Below are positions 1 to 7,884 of a stretch of DNA of 10,425 nt, piece after piece. Numbering within the stretch: the first letter of the stretch is position 1; each line of letters starts with the position of its first letter. Location of the stretch: assembly GCA_902490055.1 (NCBI GenBank), contig CABUCP010000064.1:1-10425 (forward strand), read 5' to 3'. The notes under the pieces are model-generated. The model was not told the DNA's origin. It made no database searches and worked only from the letters and a program-made list of their open reading frames with translations. The position numbers and the translations under genes are program-made. This DNA comes from an uncultured Klebsiella sp. (lineage in GTDB: Bacteria > Pseudomonadota > Gammaproteobacteria > Enterobacterales > Enterobacteriaceae).

Positions 1-62
1 CCCGTCAATTTAGGGTAAACCCGTCATTCTGAGCAAAATTTACCACCGGCGCGATAAAAAAG

Positions 63-92
63 AAAAAGGCGGAGGGTCTCCTCCGCCTTTTT
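63..92 (-). terminator. Bidirectional rho-independent terminator ending the fucose operon
   Basis: A perfect 13-bp inverted repeat, AAAAAGGCGGAGG and its complement, surrounds a four-base loop GTCT. The GC-rich core (GGCGGAGG) is flanked by five A on one side and five T on the other, so it reads as an intrinsic terminator on either strand. It lies 15 bp past the stop codon of the permease gene, so it most likely ends the minus-strand operon. The same structure would also stop plus-strand transcripts entering from the left. Confidence 0.9.
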
Positions 93-107
93 AGCTAAAT
101 TTACCGC

Positions 108-1331
108 TTACGCGCGTCGCTGACTCATTCCATACCATAGCACAACGATGAAACATAACAGCGGCAACCCATAGGCCAGCGCGGTGCTGTAGCGGTCGGC
201 GAGCGCCCCCATGAAGTACGGCATCACCGCCCCGCCGACGATGGCCATGATCATAAACGAGCTGGCGCGTTTGGTATGGCTGCCCATATTTTTAACGCCC
301 AGCGCGAAAATGGTCGGGAACATAATCGACATAAAGAAGAAGACGGCAATCAGCGCCACCACCGACACGCCGTCAATGCTCATCATCACCAGCCCGCAAA
401 GCACGATATTGACCAGCGAGTACACCATCAGCAGCGTCGCCGCCTGCACCCTCCCCATCAGCCAGGTACTAAAGAAACGGCCGACCATAAAGCTAATCAT
501 CGCAATCGACAGCAAATAAGAAGCGTGCTGATTAGTGACTCCGTGCCAGTGCTCGGTCGCGTAATTAATAAAGAACGCGCCCACGCCAACCTGCGCGGCA
601 ACGTAAAAGAACTGGGCGATCACCCCGCCGGTAAAGTGGCGATGCTGCCACAGCCCCTGCGCCGCTTCTTGCTGACTGCCCTCATCTTCACGAATATCCG
701 GCATCGGCGTGCGGCGGAACAGCAGCGCGATGGCCAGCACCAGCACGGCGATAGCGACATAGGTGATTTTTACCGAGCTCTGATCACCGGTATTGCTCTG
801 AGTGGCCGAAAAGAATAGCGTGCCGCCGATCAGCGGGCCAATAAATTGGCCTAAACCGTTAAACGACTGCGCCAGATTCAGCCGGCGCTCCGCGCCTTTG
901 CTATCGCCAAGTACCGTCGCATAAGGGTTCGCCGCCGTCTCCAGGCAGCCTAATCCGCAGGCAATCACAAACAGCGCGAACAGGAACAGGGCAAAGCTAT
1001 TGACGCTTGCCGCCGGTACGAACAGCAGCGCACCAAGCGCATACAGGCACAAACCGACCAGGATCCCCGCTTTATAACCGCGTTTATCCATAAAATAGCC
1101 GGCGGGCAGCGCGACCAGGAAGTAGGCGCCAAAATAGGCCGCCTGCAGTAAACCGGACTGCGCTTTGGTGACGTGCAGGGTCTCCTGAAAGTGTTTATTG
1201 AGAACATCGAGCAGGCCGTAAGAGAGCCCCCACATAAAGAACAGGCTGGTAACCAGCATAAATGCCCAGCGCAGATTAGGGGTCGCCCCGGCGCGGGCCG
1301 CCAGCGGCTCCGCCGTTTTATTCACTAGCAT
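108..1331 (-). CDS. fucP: FucP-type L-fucose:H+ symporter (MFS)
   Basis: This inner-membrane permease of the major facilitator superfamily probably brings in L-fucose with a proton. The 407-residue product is highly hydrophobic and is expected to span the membrane twelve times; E. coli FucP is slightly longer (438). The first helix region holds an Asp in LLDVLNKHF (D42) and helix 4 holds an acidic residue in LETAANPY (E131). These sit where E. coli FucP has D46 and E135, the residues tied to proton coupling and sugar recognition. LNLAQSFNGLG at about 151-161 is another FHS-family signature. The ATG is preceded by GAGG about 8 nt upstream. The gene is last in the operon, 31 bp after the mutarotase gene and just before the terminator. 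The context of fucose enzymes makes L-fucose the likeliest substrate, but FHS permeases also carry related hexoses, so L-galactose or others are possible. Confidence 0.9.
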   Translation of the reverse strand: MLVNKTAEPLAARAGATPNLRWAFMLVTSLFFMWGLSYGLLDVLNKHFQETLHVTKAQSGLLQAAYFGAYFLVALPAGYFMDKRGYKAGILVGLCLYALGALLFVPAASVNSFALFLFALFVIACGLGCLETAANPYATVLGDSKGAERRLNLAQSFNGLGQFIGPLIGGTLFFSATQSNTGDQSSVKITYVAIAVLVLAIALLFRRTPMPDIREDEGSQQEAAQGLWQHRHFTGGVIAQFFYVAAQVGVGAFFINYATEHWHGVTNQHASYLLSIAMISFMVGRFFSTWLMGRVQAATLLMVYSLVNIVLCGLVMMSIDGVSVVALIAVFFFMSIMFPTIFALGVKNMGSHTKRASSFMIMAIVGGAVMPYFMGALADRYSTALAYGLPLLCFIVVLWYGMSQRRA

Positions 1332-1362
1332 GGTGAGATCCTCAGTAGAGTACAGAGTTGTT

Positions 1363-3313
<1,951 letters not shown>

Positions 3314-3327
<14 letters not shown>

Positions 3328-4609
3328 GCGCGTCTCCGCGATAGCGATATTTGTCGATTGACTCCGGGAGCATCTCGATTGAGTAGCCCGGCGCCTGCGG
3401 CGGCATATAGGCCGCGCCGCGGATCTCGCAAGGATGCAGGAAGTGCTCATGCAGATGGTCGACAAACTCGATCACCCGCCCTTCGTGGCTACCGGCAATA
3501 CACAGGTAGTCAATCATCGACAGATGCTGGACGTATTCGCACAGCCCGACGCCGCCGGCATGCGGGCAAACCGGCAGGTTGTACTTCGCCGCCATCAGCA
3601 TTACCGCCAGCACTTCGTTGACGCCGCCAAGCCGGCAAGCATCAATCTGCACCACGTCAATTGCGCCGCGCATGATGAACTGCTTGAACATAATCCGGTT
3701 CTGGCACATCTCGCCGGTGGCGACCTTCACCGCACCGATGTTTTCACGGATCTTGCGGTGGCCTTCGATATCATCCGGGCTGGTCGGCTCTTCGATAAAC
3801 CACGGCTTAGCAAAGGCCAGCGCGTTGACCCACGGGATCGCCGCATCGACTTCCCACACCTGATTGGCATCGATCATCAGCTGCCGCTCGGGGCCAATCA
3901 CTTCGCGGGCGATACGCACGCGGCGGATATCGTCTTCAATGTCGCGCCCGACCTTCAGCTTGATATGCGAGAATCCGGCGTCGACCGCCTGCTGGCAAAG
4001 ACGGCGCAGCTTTTCGTCGCCATAGCCCAGCCAGCCCGCCGAGGTGGTGTAGCACGGGTAACCATGTGCCAGCAGCCGTTCGAGGCGCTGGGCTTTCCCC
4101 TCCTGGCGGCTTTCCAGCAGGCGTAGCGCTTCATCCGGGGTAATGCAGTCGGTGATATAGCGAAAATCGATGCAGCGTACCAGCTCGGCCGGGCTCATCT
4201 CGGCGACCAGTCGCCAGACCGGTTTACCTTCGGCTTTCGCCCACAGATCCCACACCGCATTGACCACCGCGCCGGTCGCCAGGTGAATGGCGCCTTTGTC
4301 CGGGCCAATCCAGCGCAGCTGGCTATCGCTGGTAAAACGCCGCCAGAAGGCGCCCATATCGGCGGCGATCGTCTCAAGATGTTCGCCGACGATTAGGTGC
4401 TCCAGCGCCTGAATCGCCGCGCAGCAAATCTCGTTACCGCGACCGATGGTGAAGGTCAGCCCGTGGCCGGAGAGCCGCGGGTTGTCAGTTTCGAGGATCA
4501 CATAGGCGGCGGAGTAGTCCGGGTCCGGATTCATCGCGTCGGAACCATCCAACTGCTGCGAGGTGGGGAAGCGAATATCCTCTACCCGCAGGGCGGTAAT
4601 TTGCGTCAT
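3314..4609 (-). CDS. L-fuconate dehydratase (enolase superfamily)
   Basis: This enzyme removes water from L-fuconate to give 2-keto-3-deoxy-L-fuconate, using Mg2+ in a TIM-barrel active site. The 431-residue product shows every catalytic and ligand residue of the well-studied Xanthomonas campestris enzyme, each shifted by one: K217-x-K219 (HIKLKV), metal ligands D247 (MIDANQ), E273 (FIEEP) and E300 (TGEM), then D323 (QIDACR), H350 (CPHAGG) and E381 (VIEFVDH). The long N-terminal capping domain (about 1-140) with the DG-rich loop near 21-31 also fits this subgroup, which includes human ENOSF1. The ATG overlaps the hydrolase stop as ATGA and has GGAGG 7 nt upstream. This gene is the strongest evidence that the operon serves L-fucose. 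The known enzyme also accepts L-galactonate and D-arabinonate, so those sugars may feed in. Confidence 0.94.
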
Positions 4610-5457
4610 TGTTTATCCTCCACGGTCAGCTGCTGCTGTTCACCCAAGCCTTCAATGCCCAAACGAATAGTCTGGCCGGCACGTAAATAAACCGGCTGCG
4701 GCTTCTGGCCCATGCCAACGCCCGGCGGCGTACCGGTGGAGATAACATCACCCGGCTGCAGGCTCATAAAGCGGCTCAGATAGCTGATGATGTAAGGAAC
4801 TTTGAAAATCATGGTGCGAGTGTTGCCGTCCTGGTAACGCTTGCCGTCCACCTCCAGCCACAGGTTCAGGGCATTGGGGTCGGGGATTTCATCGGCGGTC
4901 ACCAGCCACGGGCCGGTCGGCCCAAAGGTGTCGCAGCCTTTCCCTTTATCCCAGGTGCCGCCGCGTTCAATTTGGTATTCGCGCTCGGAGACATCGTTAA
5001 TTACGCAGTAGCCGGCAACGTGCTCCATCGCGTCGCGCTCATCGATGTAGCGCCCGCCTTTGCCAATCACCACGCCCAGTTCGACTTCCCAGTCGGTCTT
5101 TTGCGAGCCGCGCGGGATAATCACGTTGTCGTTCGGCCCGACCACCGCGCTGGTCCACTTGCTGAACACTACCGGCTCCTGCGGGATCGCCGCGCCGGTT
5201 TCGGCAGCGTGATCGGCATAGTTCAAACCGATGCAGATAAACTTACCGATCCCGCCGACGCAGGCGCCGATACGCGGCTGGCCATCCACCAGCGGCAGGC
5301 TGTAGAGATCCAGTTGGCGCAGACGCGCCAGGCTTTCCGGCAGCAGCGCGTCGCCGCGCAGGTCGCTAATATAGTCCGACAGGTCGCGCAGGCGGCCGTC
5401 GTTGTCCAGTACGCCAGGGCGCTCGCTGCCGGGGTTGCCAAAACGAAGTAATTTCAT
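4606..5457 (-). CDS. FAH-family 2,4-diketo-3-deoxy-L-fuconate hydrolase
   Basis: The 283-residue product belongs to the fumarylacetoacetate hydrolase family, whose members hydrolyse carbon-carbon bonds of beta-diketo acids with a divalent metal. Here it probably splits 2,4-diketo-3-deoxy-L-fuconate to pyruvate and L-lactate, the last step. Visible marks are GLNYADHAAE (77-86), the metal ligands E124 and E126 (WEVELG) and D155 (INDVSERE), KGKGCDTFGPTGPW (171-184), and ISTGTPPGVGMG (239-250). Such proteins are often labelled ureidoglycolate lyase by homology, which the context argues against. The ATG has AGGA about 6 nt upstream and follows the dehydrogenase gene by 35 bp. The stop overlaps the dehydratase start. 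A rhamnose-pathway hydrolase (LRA6-like) would look much the same, so the substrate is set by the neighbouring dehydratase. Confidence 0.87.
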   Translation of the reverse strand: MKLLRFGNPGSERPGVLDNDGRLRDLSDYISDLRGDALLPESLARLRQLDLYSLPLVDGQPRIGACVGGIGKFICIGLNYADHAAETGAAIPQEPVVFSKWTSAVVGPNDNVIIPRGSQKTDWEVELGVVIGKGGRYIDERDAMEHVAGYCVINDVSEREYQIERGGTWDKGKGCDTFGPTGPWLVTADEIPDPNALNLWLEVDGKRYQDGNTRTMIFKVPYIISYLSRFMSLQPGDVISTGTPPGVGMGQKPQPVYLRAGQTIRLGIEGLGEQQQLTVEDKQ

Positions 5458-5492
5458 GCGTTATCCTGATGGTGAAATAGATGGCCGCGCGG

Positions 5493-6233
5493 CTAGTTAC
5501 TCCAGCCGCCGTCAATAATCTGTACCGTACCGGTGGTATATGCGCTGGCGTCGGAAGCCAGATACAGCGCCAACTGGGCGATCTCTTCCGGTTTGCCGAT
5601 GCGGCCAATGGGCTGGCGGGCGACAAACGCCTCATAAACCGCTTCTTCGCTCAACCCCTGCTCGCGCGCCTGCTCGGCGATGCGTCCGCGCAGCGACGGA
5701 GAGTCCACGGTGCCCGGGCAAATCGCATTACAACGAATCCCCCTGGTGACGAAATCCGCCGCCACCGAACGCGTCAGGCCAATCACCGCCGCTTTACTGG
5801 CGCTGTAGGCAAAGCGATTCGGTACCCCTTTGATGCTGGAAGCCACCGACGACATGTTGATAATCGAGCCGCCGCCGCGGGCGATCATCGCCGGCATAAA
5901 AGCGCGGATGGTGTGAAACATGGCGGTGACATTGAGGTCGAGGGCGAACTGCCACTCCCGCTCGCTACATTCAAGAATGTTGCCGCTATGGACAACGCCC
6001 GCGCAGTTAAACAGCACGTCGAGCGGGCCCAGCGTTTCCGCGGCGGCGGCAATGGCATCGGCGCGGGTAACATCAAGCTGTAGCGGCGTAATTCCGGGGA
6101 TATCGTGCAATCCGGCAATGTTGATATCGCTGGCAATCACTTCCGCGCCGGCGGCGGCAAACAGCCGCGCGCAGCTGTTGCCAATCCCCTGTCCTGCGGC
6201 AGTAATCAGGACGCGTTTTCCGGTTAGTTCCAT
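5493..6233 (-). CDS. Short-chain dehydrogenase, probable 2-keto-3-deoxy-L-fuconate 4-dehydrogenase
   Basis: First gene of the operon. The 246-residue SDR protein probably oxidises 2-keto-3-deoxy-L-fuconate at C4 to the 2,4-diketo acid, with NAD. It shows TAAGQGIG (11-18), an Asp ending the second strand (ASDIN, D36) that favours NAD, NCAG (76-79), N101, S129, Y143 and K147 (FAYSASK), and CPGTVDSPSL (172-181). The stretch MSSVASSIKGVPNRFAYSASK spans about 127-147 and, with CPGTVDSPS, closely resembles vertebrate DHRS6/BDH2, the usual outside relatives of this enzyme group. The ATG was chosen because GGGGAG lies 4-5 nt upstream and the SDR fold starts at once; a 23-residue upstream extension has no family resemblance and would cover the control region. 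The stop is TAG. Homologues are often annotated as 3-hydroxybutyrate dehydrogenase, less likely here given the operon. Confidence 0.85.
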   Translation of the reverse strand: MELTGKRVLITAAGQGIGNSCARLFAAAGAEVIASDINIAGLHDIPGITPLQLDVTRADAIAAAAETLGPLDVLFNCAGVVHSGNILECSEREWQFALDLNVTAMFHTIRAFMPAMIARGGGSIINMSSVASSIKGVPNRFAYSASKAAVIGLTRSVAADFVTRGIRCNAICPGTVDSPSLRGRIAEQAREQGLSEEAVYEAFVARQPIGRIGKPEEIAQLALYLASDASAYTTGTVQIIDGGWSN

Positions 6234-6254
6234 TTTTCTCCCCTGGTCTAAAGG

Positions 6255-6275
6255 ACTAATGGTCAGGCCATTAGT
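6255..6275. promoter_or_regulatory. Candidate regulator operator A (8-bp-arm palindrome)
   Basis: ACTAATGG and CCATTAGT form perfect 8-bp arms around TCAGG, 22-42 bp upstream of the first operon ATG. Read on the minus strand the core is TGGCCTGACCA, one base from the TGGT-N3-ACCA pattern typical of FadR-subfamily GntR regulators. It could be a repressor site in the leader or, as RNA, a small hairpin ahead of the ribosome binding site. Confidence 0.5.
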
Positions 6276-6282
6276 GGTAGTC

Positions 6283-6297
6283 AAAGGCCTGACCTTT
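6283..6297. promoter_or_regulatory. Candidate regulator operator B (second GGCCTGACC copy)
   Basis: AAAGG and CCTTT surround CCTGA. The 9-mer GGCCTGACC at 6286-6294 is the exact reverse complement of GGTCAGGCC at 6261-6269 inside operator A, with centres 25 bp apart. A third, partial copy (GTCAGGC) lies at 6308-6314. The repetition suggests a clustered binding site for one protein, though none has been shown. Confidence 0.4.
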
Positions 6298-6366
6298 CGC
6301 ATGACAAGTCAGGCATAACCCGCTATCGTGAAGCTCAGATGTTGCAAAAACGGCCACAAACGGCGC

Positions 6367-6380
6367 ATTGGTTAACCAAT
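6367..6380. promoter_or_regulatory. Perfect 14-bp palindrome, probable GntR/FadR-subfamily operator
   Basis: ATTGGTTAACCAAT is a perfect palindrome in the middle of the divergent intergenic region. It closely matches the TTGGTATACCAA type of operator used by the hexuronate regulators ExuR and UxuR, which are FadR-subfamily GntR proteins like the regulator encoded next door. It abuts the proposed -10 of the catabolic operon, a sound position for repression. Confidence 0.65.
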
Positions 6381-6382
6381 TA

Positions 6383-6388
6383 ATTACA
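6383..6388 (-). promoter_or_regulatory. Possible -10 element of the fucose operon promoter
   Basis: On the minus strand TGTAAT matches five of six bases of the sigma-70 -10 consensus and would start transcription near 6376, inside the 14-bp palindrome. No good -35 is seen at 16-18 bp (CACTTG at 17 bp is poor), so the promoter would need an activator. It gives a leader of roughly 140 nt that includes operators A and B. This is a weak call. Confidence 0.3.
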
Positions 6389-6422
6389 CTCGACTAACAA
6401 ACACTCAAGTGTGCTGGCCAAT

Positions 6423-6444
6423 ATTTGTGCGCTTTATCACTGTC
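6423..6444. promoter_or_regulatory. Candidate CRP-cAMP binding site
   Basis: TGTGC-N6-TCACT at 6426-6441 matches eight of ten core bases of the CRP consensus TGTGA-N6-TCACA. It is centred about 57 bp upstream of the proposed minus-strand start, close to class I activator spacing. It is only about 24-45 bp before the regulator ATG, where it could instead block that gene. Catabolite control of a sugar operon is expected, but the match is imperfect. Confidence 0.4.
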
Positions 6445-6467
6445 TATTGCGTAAGCAAAGGTGAAAC

Positions 6468-6728
6468 ATGCCGATTACCAGACTCGAAAACCCAAGGATT
6501 TACAGACAGATAGCGGACCAACTCAAGCGGCTGATTGAAAACAACGAATTTCCGCCCGGCAGTCGCCTGCCCTCGGAGCGAGATTTAGCCCAGCAGCTAA
6601 ACGTCAGCCGGGCATCGGTACGCGAAGCGTTGATTGCGCTGGAGGTGATTGGCCTGGTCGACGTCCGCGTCGGCAACGGGGTGATTGTCAAATCGCAGAC
6701 GCAATCGCCGCCACCAAAGAGCCGGTGA
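6468..6728 (+). CDS. GntR winged-helix DNA-binding half of the split regulator
   Basis: This 86-residue frame holds the DNA-binding domain. ENPRIYRQIADQLKRLI (7-23) is the first helix. PPGSRLPSERDLAQQLNVSR (29-48) followed by ASVREALIALEVIGLV is the helix-turn-helix typical of GntR proteins, and VRVGNGVIV (66-74) is the wing. It ends after a Pro-rich SQTQSPPPKSR that looks like out-of-frame sequence beyond the linker. AAGG stands 6 nt before the ATG. If made alone it would lack the dimerising ligand domain, so stable repression is doubtful, although some truncated HTH proteins still bind weakly. Confidence 0.65.
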   Translation: MPITRLENPRIYRQIADQLKRLIENNEFPPGSRLPSERDLAQQLNVSRASVREALIALEVIGLVDVRVGNGVIVKSQTQSPPPKSR

Positions 6729-7225
6729 TGGCCCAGGCCGGTCGCGATCAATGGGCGGAGATCGATGACGAACTGAACATCGATCTCGATTTTAACGCCG
6801 AACTACCGCCCTTTTCTCTGCTGCAGACGCGCCTGCTGATCGAACCGGAAACCGCCGCGCTGGCGGCGCGCCATGCCAGCCCCGAAGAGCTGGCCGCCAT
6901 CCGCGAAGCCTTTGAGCAAAACTGCCGCGATAACCGCGCCGGCTCTACGACCCATCCCGGCGACCGTCTGTTCCATATTCGTATCGCCCAGGCCAGCGGC
7001 AACCCGGCCTACGCGTTTATCATCGGCCACCTGCTCGGCCATCGCTACGGCAGTATGTTCCGCATGTTGCAGCGTCATTACACGCCGGATGATATGCCGC
7101 ACCGTTCCGAACAGGAGCACCGCGCGATCCTTGAAGCCATTGAAGCCCATGACGTGCGCGCCGCGAAAAAAGCGATGAAAAATCACATTAATCAGGTCAT
7201 TACCATTTTTACTCGCAGCCAGTAG
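6725..7225 (+). CDS. FCD ligand-binding half of the split regulator
   Basis: Read from the GTG that overlaps the upstream TGA, this frame gives 166 residues. After an acidic lead (DQWAEIDDELNIDLDF) comes an all-helical FCD domain, from LLQTRLLIEPETAALAARH (32-50) to the end. The likely metal-binding set is present: D80 and H84 in DRLFH, H132 in QEHRAI and H154 in MKNHI. FCD domains bind small organic acids, often through a metal ion. The GTG/ATG pair has no good Shine-Dalgarno of its own (AAAGAG is weak), so translation as a separate protein would rely on coupling at GTGATG. It most likely was the C-terminal part of one protein. Confidence 0.6.
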   Translation: MMAQAGRDQWAEIDDELNIDLDFNAELPPFSLLQTRLLIEPETAALAARHASPEELAAIREAFEQNCRDNRAGSTTHPGDRLFHIRIAQASGNPAYAFIIGHLLGHRYGSMFRMLQRHYTPDDMPHRSEQEHRAILEAIEAHDVRAAKKAMKNHINQVITIFTRSQ

Positions 7226-7239
7226 TCGTGATTTCTTCG

Positions 7240-7284
7240 CCCGCCGCTTTACCTTCCCGACACGGCTGGTTAAGGTACGGCGGG
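7240..7284 (+). promoter_or_regulatory. Strong bulged hairpin upstream of greB
   Basis: CCCGCCG (7240-7246) plus TACCTT (7250-7255) pairs with AAGGTA (7272-7277) plus CGGCGGG (7278-7284). That gives 13 base pairs with one three-base bulge and a 16-base loop. It starts 14 bp after the regulator stop and ends 26 bp before the greB ATG. The nearest T-rich stretch (ATTATTTT) comes 5 bases after the stem, so it is an imperfect terminator for the regulator gene. It could equally be a structured greB leader. Which one cannot be told from sequence alone. Confidence 0.45.
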
Positions 7285-7310
7285 ACGAGATTATTTTGGA
7301 TGAACCGCAG

Positions 7311-7784
7311 ATGAAAACGCCGCTGATCACCCGTGAAGGGTATGAAAAACTGAAACAAGAGATGGATTACTTGTGGCGTACAGAGCGCCCGGAAGTCACC
7401 AAAAAAGTGACCTGGGCGGCGAGTCTTGGCGACCGTAGCGAAAACGCCGATTACCAGTACAACAAAAAGCGCCTGCGCGAAATTGACCGCCGGGTACGTT
7501 ATCTCACCAAGTGCCTGGAAAATCTCAAAATTGTTGATTACTCCCCGCAGCAGGAAGGCAAAGTGTTCTTCGGCGCGTGGGTGGAAATTGAAAACGACGA
7601 TGGCGATACCAAGCGCTTTCGCATTGTCGGCTATGATGAAATCTTCGGCCGCAAAGACTATATCTCTATCGATTCGCCGATGGCCCGCGCGCTGTTGAAA
7701 AAAGAGGTCGGCGATCTGGCTATCGTCAACACCCCGGCGGGCGAAGCCAGCTGGTACGTCAATGAAATTGAATACGTGAAATAG
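7311..7784 (+). CDS. greB: Transcript cleavage factor GreB
   Basis: GreB rescues backtracked RNA polymerase by reaching through the secondary channel and stimulating cleavage of the extruded RNA 3' end. The 157-residue product is nearly identical to E. coli GreB (158). The N-terminal coiled coil (about 1-75) carries the tip motif LGDRSENADYQYN with the two catalytic acids D41 and E44. The FKBP-like C-terminal domain follows, with EGKVFFGAWVEIEN, YDEIFGRKDYIS and the closing GEASWYVNEIEYVK. The ATG giving MKTPLITREGYEKL was chosen to match the known start. A TTG five codons earlier is possible in frame but has no clear ribosome site, and the chosen ATG itself has only a modest GGA about 10 nt upstream. 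The gene begins 85 bp after the regulator. Confidence 0.96.
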   Translation: MKTPLITREGYEKLKQEMDYLWRTERPEVTKKVTWAASLGDRSENADYQYNKKRLREIDRRVRYLTKCLENLKIVDYSPQQEGKVFFGAWVEIENDDGDTKRFRIVGYDEIFGRKDYISIDSPMARALLKKEVGDLAIVNTPAGEASWYVNEIEYVK

Positions 7785-7814
7785 CGCCGGAACATTCCGA
7801 GAGAACCCGGTCGC

Positions 7815-7838
7815 GGCTGGCATTTTAGCTTGTCAGCC
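7815..7838 (+). other. Possible hairpin in the greB-tex spacer
   Basis: GGCTGGCA and TGTCAGCC can pair over eight positions with one mismatch, around an eight-base loop. No T-run follows, so it is not a convincing terminator. The 100-bp spacer also contains TATAAC at 7841-7846, a possible -10 for tex, without a clear -35. Both are weak observations. Confidence 0.22.
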
Positions 7839-7884
7839 CGTATAACTATCCCCTGATTTTTGACCCTAAAGATGAATTAAACCG

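Larger units (their letters stand above)
6468..7225 (+). pseudogene. Frameshifted GntR/FadR-subfamily regulator of the fucose operon
   Basis: Taken together the two reading frames here encode a complete FadR-subfamily regulator of about 250 residues: an N-terminal GntR winged helix-turn-helix, a short linker and a C-terminal FCD ligand-binding domain. The halves lie in different frames. The first frame meets TGA at 6726-6728, while the second is open from 6602 to its stop at 7225, so the break can lie anywhere in 6602-6725. Adding one A to the AAA run at 6716-6718 would give a linker reading PPPKEPVMAQAGRDQW and restore one protein. No canonical -1 slippery heptamer is seen, since the site reads CCA CCA AAG. 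The position, divergent from the operon across a region with matching operators, makes it the expected local regulator, probably a repressor sensing a pathway sugar acid. The break may be a real loss, a phase variant or a sequencing error. Confidence 0.72.

Noticed and set aside
276..818. Plus-strand open frames inside the permease gene
   Set aside because: His/Arg-rich translation opposite a clear MFS gene; an artefact of codon bias.
4606..5457. Reading the FAH-family gene as ureidoglycolate lyase
   Set aside because: No allantoin or purine genes are nearby; the operon supplies a 2,4-diketo-3-deoxy acid as the obvious substrate.
6401..6412. ACACT-CA-AGTGT inverted repeat between the palindrome and the CRP-like site
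   Set aside because: Arms of only five bases, expected by chance in a region of this size, and no matching second copy.
6714..6720. Programmed -1 ribosomal frameshift joining the regulator halves
   Set aside because: The site (CCA CCA AAG AGC) lacks an X XXY YYZ heptamer and the P-site tRNA could not re-pair, and I see no obvious downstream stimulator; a plain mutation or sequencing error is simpler.
7209..7823. Minus-strand open frame (204 codons) covering greB
   Set aside because: It is antisense to an essentially invariant greB; no family resemblance.
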